Shown here one piece after another: positions 13,401 to 26,500 of a stretch of DNA of 64,000 nt. The notes below the pieces were generated by a model that was given only the letters and a program-made list of their open reading frames with translations, was not told where the DNA came from and did no database searches. The first letter of the stretch is position 1; every line of letters starts with the position of its first letter. This DNA comes from Temnothorax longispinosus (Eukaryota > Arthropoda > Insecta > Hymenoptera > Formicidae), in contig NC_092363.1 of assembly GCF_030848805.1 (NCBI RefSeq), positions 7,192,001 to 7,256,000 of the forward strand, written 5' to 3'. A program made the translations under genes and the position numbers.

Positions 13401-16400
13401 GATTTCCAGCTGCAGCTCGATCGATTTCTGTGACACGGCGCGCAAGCAAAACGCCGCTGTGAAATGGTAGAAGCAGACCTTGAAACGCGATTGGAAAACA
13501 GAATACGCGTGCACACACCCGTTAATTACGGGCCGTCGGCGCCGCCGCCGCCCCGCTGTAAAACCGGACGGGCTACGATTCTGAGAACACTTGAAAAATC
13601 ACCGTCCTGACCTGAGCGAGCTTCTCAGCCAATTACCGCGATTGTCACAAGAAAAGAGACGTCACTTAAAAATGTGCATACTGATGCACAAGCTATTAAT
13701 GTAATTTATTCAACTAGACAAATGTTAATTTTTATACATTTAGATTTACAGTATGTGTGTATCGAGGAAATTTTATTTTATTTTATTACCATTAAAATAT
13801 TCTCTTTCTATTCTTATTTAATAAAAACCTCTTGGCAGGCATCATAATGTGTTGTTATTTAATCGCTCTTGCTGCCTGCATTGTGAAACGCGAAATTTCA
13901 AGTCGTGGATTAATCTACAAATTCCGAGCCGTGATAGCTCTACCGTTCGTGACGTAACTTTTTACAACACGAAACGTGATGTCTTTTTGCCGGCGGCGTT
14001 ACCATTCTCGATTACCGTATCCATTTTGCTTCGCTATTCCCACGATATTGGCACAATGGGGACAATACACCGTCAAGCAATCGCTTTTAAGAGCCGATAA
14101 AAAAAAAGGAATAAAATAAAATTAATAAAACCGGAGTCATGGAACTGTCAAGACGCGCGAGCGAAAAAAACGTATATATGAGATGATGGCGTAATAACCA
14201 ATAATGATTAAATTGCGAATCCCGGAAGCTAAATTTGCTCGCACAAAAGATCTCCGCGTATTCTTTCCCTGCCTATCACGTTCATTTCTCCAATAATTAC
14301 GAGATAAGCACGCGCAGGAAACGCACGTCGTTTACGTCAGACAAATTAGCGGCAAGTTCCCTTTCGATTTATCACCTCGATTGATGCGCGCCGCGCATTC
14401 GCTTTTACACCATTGTGCCGCGCACGTCGTTTCGCATTTAGGAATCGTAAGTAATAAGCGTCGCGCGATCGATCCGCGGCGGTATCTCATCGCGGATTTA
14501 TTCATGAGGCGATCGATAAAGCGCGCCGAGATTACGCGACGGTCGCGATCACGATTACGTAAGGATATTGCGACACCCGCGCATTCACCTAAACCCATTT
14601 GTGTGTTTCAGATCCACGAGCACATGACAAGGGAAGAGATGCTATCGGTGTTTTACACGGGACACGAGTCCGGTAATAACAGTAAAGAAAAAAGTAACTC
14701 ACGCGTTATCCTTTCCTTTTTTTTATGCCTCGTTTCTTTCGGCGTGGCATTAAGAAAAAGCATCGGGCCACCAACTGATGTGATTCAAATCGCAGAAATG
14801 CGATTACAAACGCGTCAAGGATAATCAGATACTTACTTTAATTTATCGTCCCTATACCAGGTGTTCAATAATTCAAGAAAATTGAATGCATTATGCCGTG
14901 AGACTTGTAGTTTATTTTTTTTAAATAAGAATACTTTTTTTTTATGTACTTGACGTCACGTCGCGTGATCGAGAAAAGTTTTTCAAAACTAAATCCATTA
15001 ATTCTGTCAAAGTAAGATCCGCAAATCCGAATTTAATGACGAATATATTCCGCCCAAAACTTTATTCACGTAGAATCTTCATCTTTCTTGTATCCTCGAC
15101 GCGTCCCTGACAAAGAAATCAAGGATCAGAGGCGCAAATATATTTTTCATGCTCGACAACGGGCCGTTAAACTCCAATTCTACGTCGTGAATCATTCCCG
15201 TTGAATATTCATCTCGATTCCGTCATTCGAGAATCACCGTTTTGACGATCTTAGAAAGGATCTCCGTTTTGCCTGTCGTTTGGGCTTTTTATATTAAATG
15301 ACCGTGATTTTTATTTATTTTTTTTGCGACGACCACGCTCGGCATAAGGAATCGAGTAAGAAACTAAATTCTGAAATGCTAAACGTAACTTTTGCAAACG
15401 CTAATAATGCGTAGTAAAACAATATTCCGAAAAGTATTACGGCGTTTATATTAAACGATCAAATACTTTTTTTTTTCCTTAACATCTCGTGGGGGAACAA
15501 GGACCCGGCAAATATAAACGGATTTTGCGTTCTCTCAAAACTATAGTGCCGCCGTACGAAGTCGTGCCTGTGTTGCACACGGTGCATAAGAGGAGCGTGG
15601 ACGCGAAACCGCAGATTCACCTGAAGGCCTTCGGCAAAGATATCAGCCTTTCGTTGAAACCCACGGAAGGACTATTGACGGCCAACAGCCTGCCGATGTG
15701 GACTGTCACCAGGAACGCGTCGCAACCGGACGGCCTTCGTTACGAGAGGGTGAAGGATGTAAGTGATCTCCTTTCGGCATATTTAATTATCGAGAATTTT
15801 ACAATTTCTCTGAAATTCACAGATTCTCTCGATATTTATCACCAAATTGAATTATTTGAAAACAATCGGTCGAATTTTCTTTCTTCATACAAGATGTCCT
15901 TGAAAATCGAAGGGAATGTAACAACGCGTGGTTCTGAAAATTCATTTAATCGTTCGGTCAGATAATTATATATTTTTGCCCAATTGGCTTCTAACGAACC
16001 GAACCTTCTAATTGTTCCAGGTCGATGTGGATATCGGTGACATTTATCAAGACACGGAGAACATGGCTTCCATTCTGCTACACCGAGACACGAATGGGAA
16101 AGTGCGCGTTGTAAGCGGCCATTCTTTCTTAATGTTCCTTTCGTCACCACCCTATTATTGCGGGTCGTCTTTCGTCAACCGACGCGACTCGCTTAGGACC
16201 TGTGTTATAATTATAGCAGTATCGCAATTCTCGTCCTACCGCACGGCGTAACAATTTTACGACGATGGGCGTAAAGCAACTAAAAACAATCGCTGATACA
16301 ATCCTATATAGGCGATAAAAATTCGCAAGAGATTCGCCGGACGCGCGACTAACTTACATTTCGGATTATAATTTATACTTCAGGAAGATAGAGAGTATCT

Positions 16401-19400
16401 CTCTTTTATATCTTTAAGTTTTACTAAATTGTTCACTCTGCTATAAGATTAATTTATGATCGAGCGGAAATGAAAACGGCGTATATGATGAATCTCGCCA
16501 ATGAAGATTTATTATAAGTAATTAAAATGTTGGAGCGAGCGTCTGGCGTGCTGTTCCGTCGAATGCGGCCAACGTCGTCTCATGAGTTATGACACCTATA
16601 TTTTATGGACAACCTACCGAGTTTCGTTATCCTCGCGAAATAGTCGTAAACTGCTCTTCAACAAATGAGTAAGGTTAGCCGCATATTTAGCGAGCAGTCG
16701 CATCGCTTGCTTAAATCCGAGATGAAACTTCTCTCGTTGAGACGTTCGTAGTTCCTTTTGTTTTAAGAATTAAGAAAGAAAAACTCTTTCTGCGAACTGA
16801 GCGGTAGCTTTGTTCTCTTATTCTCTTATTTTTGCAAAGATCATGAATTGAAGATCGTCAATGAAATCTTAATGTCAAATTTATATCTGAATGTCTATTG
16901 TAGATAATTGAATGAAATTACGACCGTGGCATTAAAGTTACCTAAATACCGGCGATATCGCAGTTTTGACATTTCGATCTTACACTCGCAACCGATATCT
17001 TCCTCGCCTTGGTCGGGACAAAATCTCGCGTGAAGGGTTATTGTGTTCACGAAGATAGAAGCCAATAAACTTTTGCGCATCCTACCTTTCCCCGCGGTCT
17101 ACAATTACAAGAGAAAAAAAGAAGGGCGTTGGATTCCTAATAATTTTGTGTTCAAACAAGCATGACTTGATTTCTCTTACAAAGCTCTTAATTGCCCGTC
17201 TAGAAAGGAAGCGGCTGCACAAGATGTTTTCTCCGTATTTGCATTTATCATATGTATAATTTTCGTGATACGCGAAATCTTCGCGATTTATTCGTCATCG
17301 GATATCGCAATTATTCGCGACTCGATCGCGAACTTCGAGATCTTTTCAAGAATTGTACGATGCGAATTTTCCCTCCGTACGCTTAAAGTTGATTGCACGA
17401 ATTGACTGATCCTTCGCTTTCGTCACTCCTCCAATTTTAATTAATGTTAATTGTTATTACATCTGGGATGTTTTTTGCAGTGAAAAAAGGCAGAATTGAA
17501 TTTCGCCAGCAAACCGCGCTAGGTATACGTGCGTCGAACGTCCGCATGCCTTACCCAAAAGGTCGGGACGATCTAAATTGCGCTATTACGCGCGAGATCA
17601 TTACACGCGATGCAAATGCGGGTAATATAACTGGTGCGCGGGCGAGAGCATATAATCGCGCAGTTATACCTTGCAGGAGTCGTGAAAGTTAATTGTTCGG
17701 TACGAAAAACCTCTCCGTTCAACCAGAAGGGTTTCGACGGAATTAATCTCTCGGCGACTCTGACGGCGACTCGCGCGTGGGAGTCTGAATGAAATTTTAA
17801 CAAAGGCAAAAAAAAACGTAATGTCCAAGCGCGGTCACGTATACATAATATGCCCGCCTGGTTACATAACGCGCCGTAAAAGCGTTGTTCTAAGTGACCC
17901 CGTGCTGTCCTGACCTTTCGCTTTCACTCCCCCTCCCTCGAGATCTGACCAGTGCACCTCTCTCGCAGACTGCAGAACGAGCGGCACGATCGTGTCCGGA
18001 TCGGGAATATACCGAGTAATTCGACTCGCTGCAAAACACTCGCCTCGGTGCCCGGGCTCGATGGAAACGCTCGATTTAACACGGCCCTCAACTCTAACGC
18101 GCCGTGATTCATACGCCGCGATATTTATACGTGCAATATTCAAATTGCACAATTCGGAGGGAGACGCGAGCGGGCACGAGTCGTCTGATAATTATAGGTA
18201 TCAGACTATCAGTTTATACACACCGGGAAGTGTTCGAGCGATCAAACTTACGAATATTCACTGCGAATCGTTTCGAAGTTTATGCCGAGATTATTAATTA
18301 TAATCTCTTCGTTCAAGTTTGTTCGTTGCATAACGATCGAGTCATATTTTTTCTTGATTTACCATCATCTCTTCACTTATGTAAAGTTTGTGGGAAGAAA
18401 TGTTTTGTACATTTAAAAACATCGTAGTTGCGCTCAGAGAGACTATTATCGGGTGCAATTATAGTCACAGTTAATTACGAGGAAGTTTATGGGGCAATAC
18501 GTGACTACTTGAATATAGTTTATGTCATGTAATCTAGTCGTGAATCAGTTCCTAAGGACAACGTTATGGTCTTTTAAAAAAGAAGGAAAAAAGAATATTA
18601 AGAACAAAATGCCGTTTTATCGTTGCGCTAAAAATAATTGTGTAATTACTAAAATTAAAGAAAAATAATATATTATGTATATAAATTAGATTTTTTAAAT
18701 TCGTATTGAATTAAAATGAAATTTTGCAATCCGAAGTTGAACGTTCCAATGGCAATTGATTACATTGCATGATTATGTACGTTTAATTATTTATTTCTAT
18801 TAATTATCCTATTAAAGTGTACGTCTTTTCGCTCAGGATGGAACCATCGGTTCTGAATTAGTTATTCGGCCACTGCCAGAAAGGGTTCTACAAGAAGTAG
18901 TGAGCGAAGCGCCAGCCCTTCACGAACCCGAACTACTGCCCAACGTAACTAGTAGCGAGGACTTGGAAAGCACAAGTCATCATATCGTTTTCAGAAAGGT
19001 GGATCGACCCGCCGGCGATGAGTACAGCGACTTTTGTGAGTGCAATATACGTCAGAAACTCTCTCGCTTCGATCGCATTCGAATCGGGCGTTTAAAGAGC
19101 GATTTAAAAAAAATCATGAGATTGCAAATATAAATGCAAATGTTTTCAGCGCTCATGGAACCCGACCACTTAGCCAAGAAGTATAGAATTAAACGTTCGA
19201 TCAATAGCAGATCGAGGCGCGAAGCACCGTACGTCATTTACCCGGAAATCCTTTGCATTGTGGATTACGATGGGTACAGGTGAGAGTCGGCTAATATCAT
19301 CATTGAGAAGCGAGTATATACACGACTGTTATTTTTCTCGCGCGAACACACTTCGCGCGGAGATCCGCATTGACATTTATAATCTCTCTTAGCGCGCTTA

Positions 19401-22400
19401 AACGGACGCGATCTTCTCGTTTCAGATTGCACGGCGGCGATAACGTACAGATAAAGAGATACTTCGTGTCCTTTTGGAACGGGGTTGATCTGAGGTACAA
19501 GTTACTGAAGGGGCCAAAAATACGTATCAGTATAGCGGGGATAATTATCTCACGGGTAAGAGACGGTAACAAAATTAGCCCTCGACCCCAGTTGATTATA
19601 ATCTGCACAATTGACGGATCTTTTCTCGAAACATATAAATTCTAATTATCGGACTTTGCATTTATTGAGCAAAAAGAAAAAGAAAACTATCGTCGAAGAT
19701 ATGAAAGCTGTAATAAGTTGAAAGTTGCAGTTGGAGCACTTGCCCTTCTCCCCCTCCGCGTACATAAACAAAGACAAAATTGTATTGTACCCAGGGACGA
19801 GACGCGACACCGTACTTAGAAAGGAATCGCGTGGGAAGAGACGCAATCGACTCGGCAGCCGCTCTGACTGACATGGGCAAATATCTTTTCCGGGAGAGGA
19901 GACTTCCTGTATACGACATCGCCGTCGCCGTTACAAAGTAAGAGCGCCCGATCCGTGTAGAGCGGCAAGTGCTGTTAGCTTGGCGCAGCAAGTCACGAAA
20001 CTGCCCGCAGAAACGATAAGCTCATAATTCATACTTCTCTATTATTTGTCAATCCAACTCATTAGCACTACATGACGTAAACGAGAGAAGCGTCGTCAAT
20101 GCGTCCTTAGAAGCATTCAATTAATTTCAATACTCTCCGTTTCCTCTTTTTGCGTTACGACCGATAATATTTATTATAATTCTCACGTTTTATTCTCTCT
20201 GATGATTTCATACTCTCGATTTTTATTCCGCAAAACAGGTATGATATGTGCCGTCGTAGGAAAGGCGGCCGCTGCACTAAGGGAACTGCCGGTATGGTTT
20301 ATTACATAGCGATCACGCTTTACTCCTTTTTTTTCCTTAAGTTTTATAAACGTACAGCATTTTTGCTAGCTTGTATATAGTTGACGGTATTGTTGACGGT
20401 ACACGCAGTAATGGTATATAGTCTAACAGGTACAGTAGAACGTTGTTAGGGGATGTCTTGGGATTCTGGGGGGAAGATATTCTTCTGTCGAGAAATCGGA
20501 GAATCGCTACGTGGCACGTGCTAATTAGTAACTAGCGAGAAAATACTCGCTGGTGCAAAATAACAAATAACCTTCGGACAGAAATATCTTCCTCGCGTGG
20601 TCCCGATAATGCAACGAGTGAAATTAAAGACTTGTAATCCGGTGTCTGCGAGACAATGCACTTGTAATTCACCAGAGCTTCTTACGCACACACGCTCGAG
20701 CAAGGAGGAGCGAATGAGGAGTGGGTATGGTACCACTAATCTTAATTTAATTAATAACGCATAATCCGTGGCCGCGGAAGAAGTGGTCTTGAATGCCGTA
20801 ACACCAGATGATCGTGCCAATTGCGTCACACACGGAAACACCGTAGATTTGTAGATTCGTAAAAATCGAGACGTATCACTGAATAAAGTATCACGTATCT
20901 CCGGACAGACTCGTTTGGCATTTGCATCGGAAAGTCATAAAAATCGACGTGAGTTTCCTGTAGATCCTTAAAAATGTGCCTATATACATGGTGATTCGCG
21001 GAATTATTTGTGTACGCGTAAGTTACATAATCGTAGATCGAACTGATGTATATAATATAAATCTTTCCTTCTGATTCAGGTTTTTTTTAAATTAGTTTTT
21101 ATTAGTTGTATCTCGCAACACTCTAGGCAAGATTACTCCAAACAGGTGTAGAAATATATCTGGAAAGTAAAGGGAACTGAAAAACTATTCAAACCGACAA
21201 TTTTATAATCGATGTTAAAGATTACCCTATTAAATTTTATTTAAACAAATTTTATCTCCAAATATGACATATGGGTGAATTTTATCGCACACATCGATAT
21301 AATGGTAGTATATTTCAGCCCTTTTTACATTTTTGCATTATTCTCGCACGTTCAGTCTTCATTTACGCAGATCTACGTGATTTACAAGTTTGCAGCTTAT
21401 TAGACAATTAATTTTGCGAATTCCTGTTTCGATTACAAAGGAGTGCGACATATGAGCAATGAAATGTTGTACATACAATAAATCGGACCCGCCTGCCGCG
21501 CTCAATCGAAGTGCCGGAGCTCGCAATCGCGTAAAATTGATTAATCGATTTCGATGCGAAATTACCGCTTAATAGGCGGACGTTTAGTCACGCACCAATA
21601 CGTATAGAGAGTGTTTCTTTTTTCGCTTTTATTTATTTATTAATTTTTTTTATTTAATATTTCATTAGTCGCACACGCGCTTCCGCAACACGTGTTTCTT
21701 CGAGGTTGCCTCCGGAAAGGAGCGCGTTCTTTATTCTCTTTGTACGCGCGGAGAATCGAAAGGATTGAAACTGACACAATATCGGCGTGCGTGACTGGCG
21801 TTGTGCGGAGATTATTTTCGTGCGTCTAAATTCTAAACCATCGGAATCCGACCGGTCGCGCCGAAATTGTGCCGGTTACAAATCCATGGTTATCGCGAGG
21901 ACATTCGTTCGCTTCGCGGGTGTGTTTGCTTCCGACCACACGCAAATCCGCATTACTGATTATTGCAAGGACATCACGGAACTTTTTCTCAAAACGCAGA
22001 GTGGTGTGTCACACTTTTATACACGGTCAGTTTCTCGAGAGGATGATTATCATTTGTGTACCAATATTCGCGAGAAATCCATGGGGGAACTACGATTCGA
22101 ACCGAATCGTTTCAAACTCGTTCGAGCGACTATCCTTTATATGTTTTTTTTCTTTTTCCATTCTCTTGTACAGTATCGCAAAAGGATTAATACGAGCGGT
22201 GTGTCTGAATTCCACTGTCTGAATATTGTCTGTCCCGTGACCAGGTCAGAAATGTTCGCCGAACGTGAAATCTACATGAGTAAAGAGTATTTTTTGTTAT
22301 TGCATTGCAGATTAGATATGTGCAGGAGGCAATACGCGAATGATGTTTGCAATAGAGGAACCGCAGGTACGTTTTTTTTTTCGAATCCAAGAGGAAGGAA

Positions 22401-23511
22401 ACTAGTTGTTTTTTTTTTAGCTTTCTCAACTTTCAGTCTTGCACATTACGCACTGCCTTACAAAGTTTCAATCTCCAGATTTCCAGTCTCAATATTTAGC
22501 GCGAGTTGTATTAATATCGAGTCAGATAAATTGATTGAAGGAAATCTGGTGAACTGTTTTGAAAGATCGAGAGATCGGAAGAAAATTCAAAGTTTTCTAT
22601 TTTACCGTTTTCAATTCTTCGAGACTTAGAAGGCAATCGTAGAAATTATTCAAAGCGAGCTCCCTGTTACATACTTTACCTGTATCACCTAAACATTATA
22701 TTTACTTTATTTCTAATGTGTCTCTTACTTTTCCCTTCTTATGTAATAATTTTTCGGCGTCATACGCGCATCATACAGATTGCAATTCAGCAACGAGAAT
22801 GCGTCAAGCAATTGCCTCTATCGAACTCTGCTGTTCCCTTGCACAGTTGCTTAAACCTATTTTCTATATATGTTTATATCTATTTTGCATATACGCCCAG
22901 GTCTCGGTATCTATACAGTGGCGGATCGAGGTGATTTTGACGATTTAAGCTGACAAAAAACGAAGCGCGAACGCGAAGAAATCTGATCAAATCTAGCGGC
23001 AATTCCATTGTAATCCGCCACTGTATCTACACGACTGTTACTATTTCCGCATTTTATGTATATACCATTGTTTCACCGGTCTTCTGTGCATCGAGTATTG
23101 CGTCTCGCTCGTGGCGAGAGAAGAAACAATCGCTCAAAATTCAATTTCTCTCCTTATTCTCTTTTTTTTTCTTTTTACATCGCCTGCGCTCTTTGTTCTG
23201 TATCTCTCCTGAATAATAATTCATGTGCTCTTGTATACCTTTGGCTGCATTACACTGTCACGGATCGTGGTCTTTGGTAAGTCTCTGACAAATCACAGCA
23301 ACGCTAAAGAGAGATGCGCCTACTTTTTCCCGCAATTGATCGAATATTGAATCGGGGAAACCAGGGAGGGGAAAGCCGACGACGTTCCCGATCCGTTGAT
23401 CGGCCGATTCGCCACACGGAACCTACTCGAACGTAAACCACCCGTAGTATCTTGGGCTAACTCTCTCGTTAACCATTTGGGCGATTAACGCGAATTAACT
23501 CCGGATGCATG

Positions 23512-23560
<49 letters not shown>

Positions 23561-26500
23561 CCCTGACTACTCGTTTTTAACATTTACCGCCGCAAGCGGA
23601 TTAATAATATTAATCCCCGTAGCGCGGAAACTACTACTCGACATACTGGCAAAATCTATGGTGCATTAACAACGCGCGTTTCTTCGCCTTAAACGCAAAC
23701 GTGAACATTGAAGTGGATCCGCGATGTCTCGGTAGAGTTACATAATTTTAAAATTTTAAACGGGGGCATGATGTCCCAAAAAGTCAAAATCCCGATTTTA
23801 AAAGAAATGGAGCAACGTTACGTTTACGGTGGAGACATGCTTTCGTCGCTAATTTAACGAGACAGCTTGCGTTAATACCGAATACGATTCTGGCAGTAAA
23901 AATGAAGTAGCGCTACCGTATTCGATGTACGCACGTAGCCGGTGGGATGCAAACGCCGATGGCATTGCTAAAGAGTCTCCTCTGCACAGGATTCGCTTAC
24001 GTCGGCGGGGCGTGCGTCGTGAATAAGCGCCTCGAGAAGGTGAATTCGGTCGCAATCATCGAGGATACCGGCGGATTCAGCGGTATCATCGTCGCTGCGC
24101 ACGAGGTCGGCCACCTGTAAGCACCCCCATAAATCACCGTCTTGCAAATCTTTCCCCGTTTCCCTCCCGCTTTTATCTACTTTTTATCTACCACCACGCG
24201 CGTCCACCTTTCTTCTGCCTGAAACGAGAACGACCGATTGATGCTAAACGAGCTAAAAATAAATTGTACGTTTTGCGCGAATCGCAGATTGGGTGCCGTT
24301 CACGACGGTTCACCGCCGCCCAGCTACCTGGGTGGACCAGGCGCCGAAAAGTGTCGCTGGGAAGACGGATACATCATGAGCGATCTTAGGCACACCGAGA
24401 AGGGCTTCAAATGGTCCCACTGCAGTGTGTCCTCCTTCCATCATTTTCTAAAGTAGGTAACTGCGCGCGATATCAGAAGAAATGTGCGAGAGAATTGTTT
24501 TTATATAATTACCTTTCCGATCATTTCTTTTATTTCTTAAATGGACTTTGACGTGTTGTGCATTAGTCTAGTGTATCCAGAACTTCTGCAACTTTCTACG
24601 AAGTATAAATGTATAAATAAATAAATAATCAGATTTTTAACATGAAATAGAAACAAATGGTAAATCCATGCACGCTATTTTTTTCACTTTTTTAGTGGTG
24701 ATACAGCGACCTGTTTGTACAATGCACCTCACGAGGACGAGGCGCTGCCCAGAGTGCTTCCGGGAAAACTCCTATCTTTAGATGCGCAATGTCGGAAAGA
24801 TCGTGGAACAAGCGCTTGTTTCGTATGTATCATAATTTTTGTAAAATTTGCTTAGTTAATTCCAATAATTTCTAAGTTAATCCCATCTGCTTTGATTTAA
24901 AGAATGCAGCTCTATATAAGACATTAAACTACGATAAAGTTGTATCTATTATTATTGTCACACACATCTACTTATTTTATTTATCTATTTTTATATTTTT
25001 ACATTCTGTATTTCAGAAAGACGATCGAGTTTGCGCTCAGCTGTTCTGCTTCGACGCCGGATCCGGATACTGCGTCGCGTATCGCCCAGCAGCGGAAGGT
25101 TCGCCGTGCGGAGACGGTCAGGTAAAGCGAGAGAGAGTTTTGCAACAACGTCTTTTGCTTCCGTCTGTAAAAAGAAATGTCCCTCTCGGCACATGACATT
25201 CCTACTAATATACATAATGCAGCTTGCATGACGCTTACGGTATAGCTTCCGTGACGCGTGCGTCGCAATTGTAACGCGCAATTACGTCAGAAATGAATCT
25301 CATAAATCTTGGCGACGCCGACGTTATACGCGATGTGTTGATATCGTGTAATTTTACATAACAGCGTTGAGATAACAATATTCGGCATATATCTTCTCAA
25401 GATGTCTTTACACAGTTGTTTAATCGCTTGATCGTTGACGTTGATTTCCAGTACTGCCTGAACGGGAAGTGCGTGGCGGAGCACGAGAACATAATACCGG
25501 ATTATACGCAGAACATTCCGACGTACGTACGCCGAGACAGCATATTCAATTCCGCATTACATACTCGGCCGATATTCGCTCATTACAACAACACAGACTA
25601 CAGGTAATGATCCGAGAACTCGAGTGATTTATTTTGTTTTCTAACGCGAGCAACACAGAAGTGGCATATAGGTAGATACGACACGTAGCCAGATTTCACT
25701 AATCTTTGAATGCCACGTGTGTGCAAACGAGGAAAAAGAACTTGTTTTTTTTCTTTCGTGTTATGATCGATTAATCTTCCTAACGTTCATTAAAAGAAAG
25801 AATGAAATTTCTATATAATAATTTTTGAAGATATAAATAAATGTTTTTGAATCTATTGTCACGAATATATTGTAAAATTTAAAAAAAAATTGAGGGTTGA
25901 AGTTACGTCAGCGATATTTATCGAACCGTATTGACAGGTGTATTTCTAGGTGACCCACTGTTGCATTTTAGCATATTGTAGCTTCAATATAAGGATGAAC
26001 AACATATTTACGATGAAAAACTGGTTTGCCGCTTTCATTTAGCAGTATACAGTGCGCTGATATGAGAATGCAGAGAATGTGTAGTAACACCATGATAATA
26101 TGCCACACAGGTACCCAGGTTGGGAATCAACACAAAGCATACCATTATCGAGCGTGTCCACGTCGACACCGACGACGACGACGATATCGTGGACGCCAAC
26201 TAATCCTTACAAACGCGTCACAAACCCGTTCGCAACCACGGTGTCAAAATACACGCGGACAATTATCAATAACTTGTACACCGATCGATACAAGACTAGA
26301 TACAGTAATAATAGCTTTTATGATAGTAATAGCGACACTGGTGGCGGCGTCAGCACCACCAGGAGAACCAACAATTTCTTCAACTCGTATTACACCGTCA
26401 GTACCACTCCGAAGGTCACTTACGGTCCGAAACTTAGTCCGTTCAAGTATAAGAACACGATCAGCGTGGAGCTTTCCACGACGACCAAAGGATATCAGAA

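Noticed and set aside
13847..13970. ATG with a hydrophobic stretch (MCCYLIALAACIVK) in intron 1 of gene A, a possible alternative signal exon
   Set aside because: No convincing phase-0 donor follows before the stop, and gene B has only one signal exon. Not supported.
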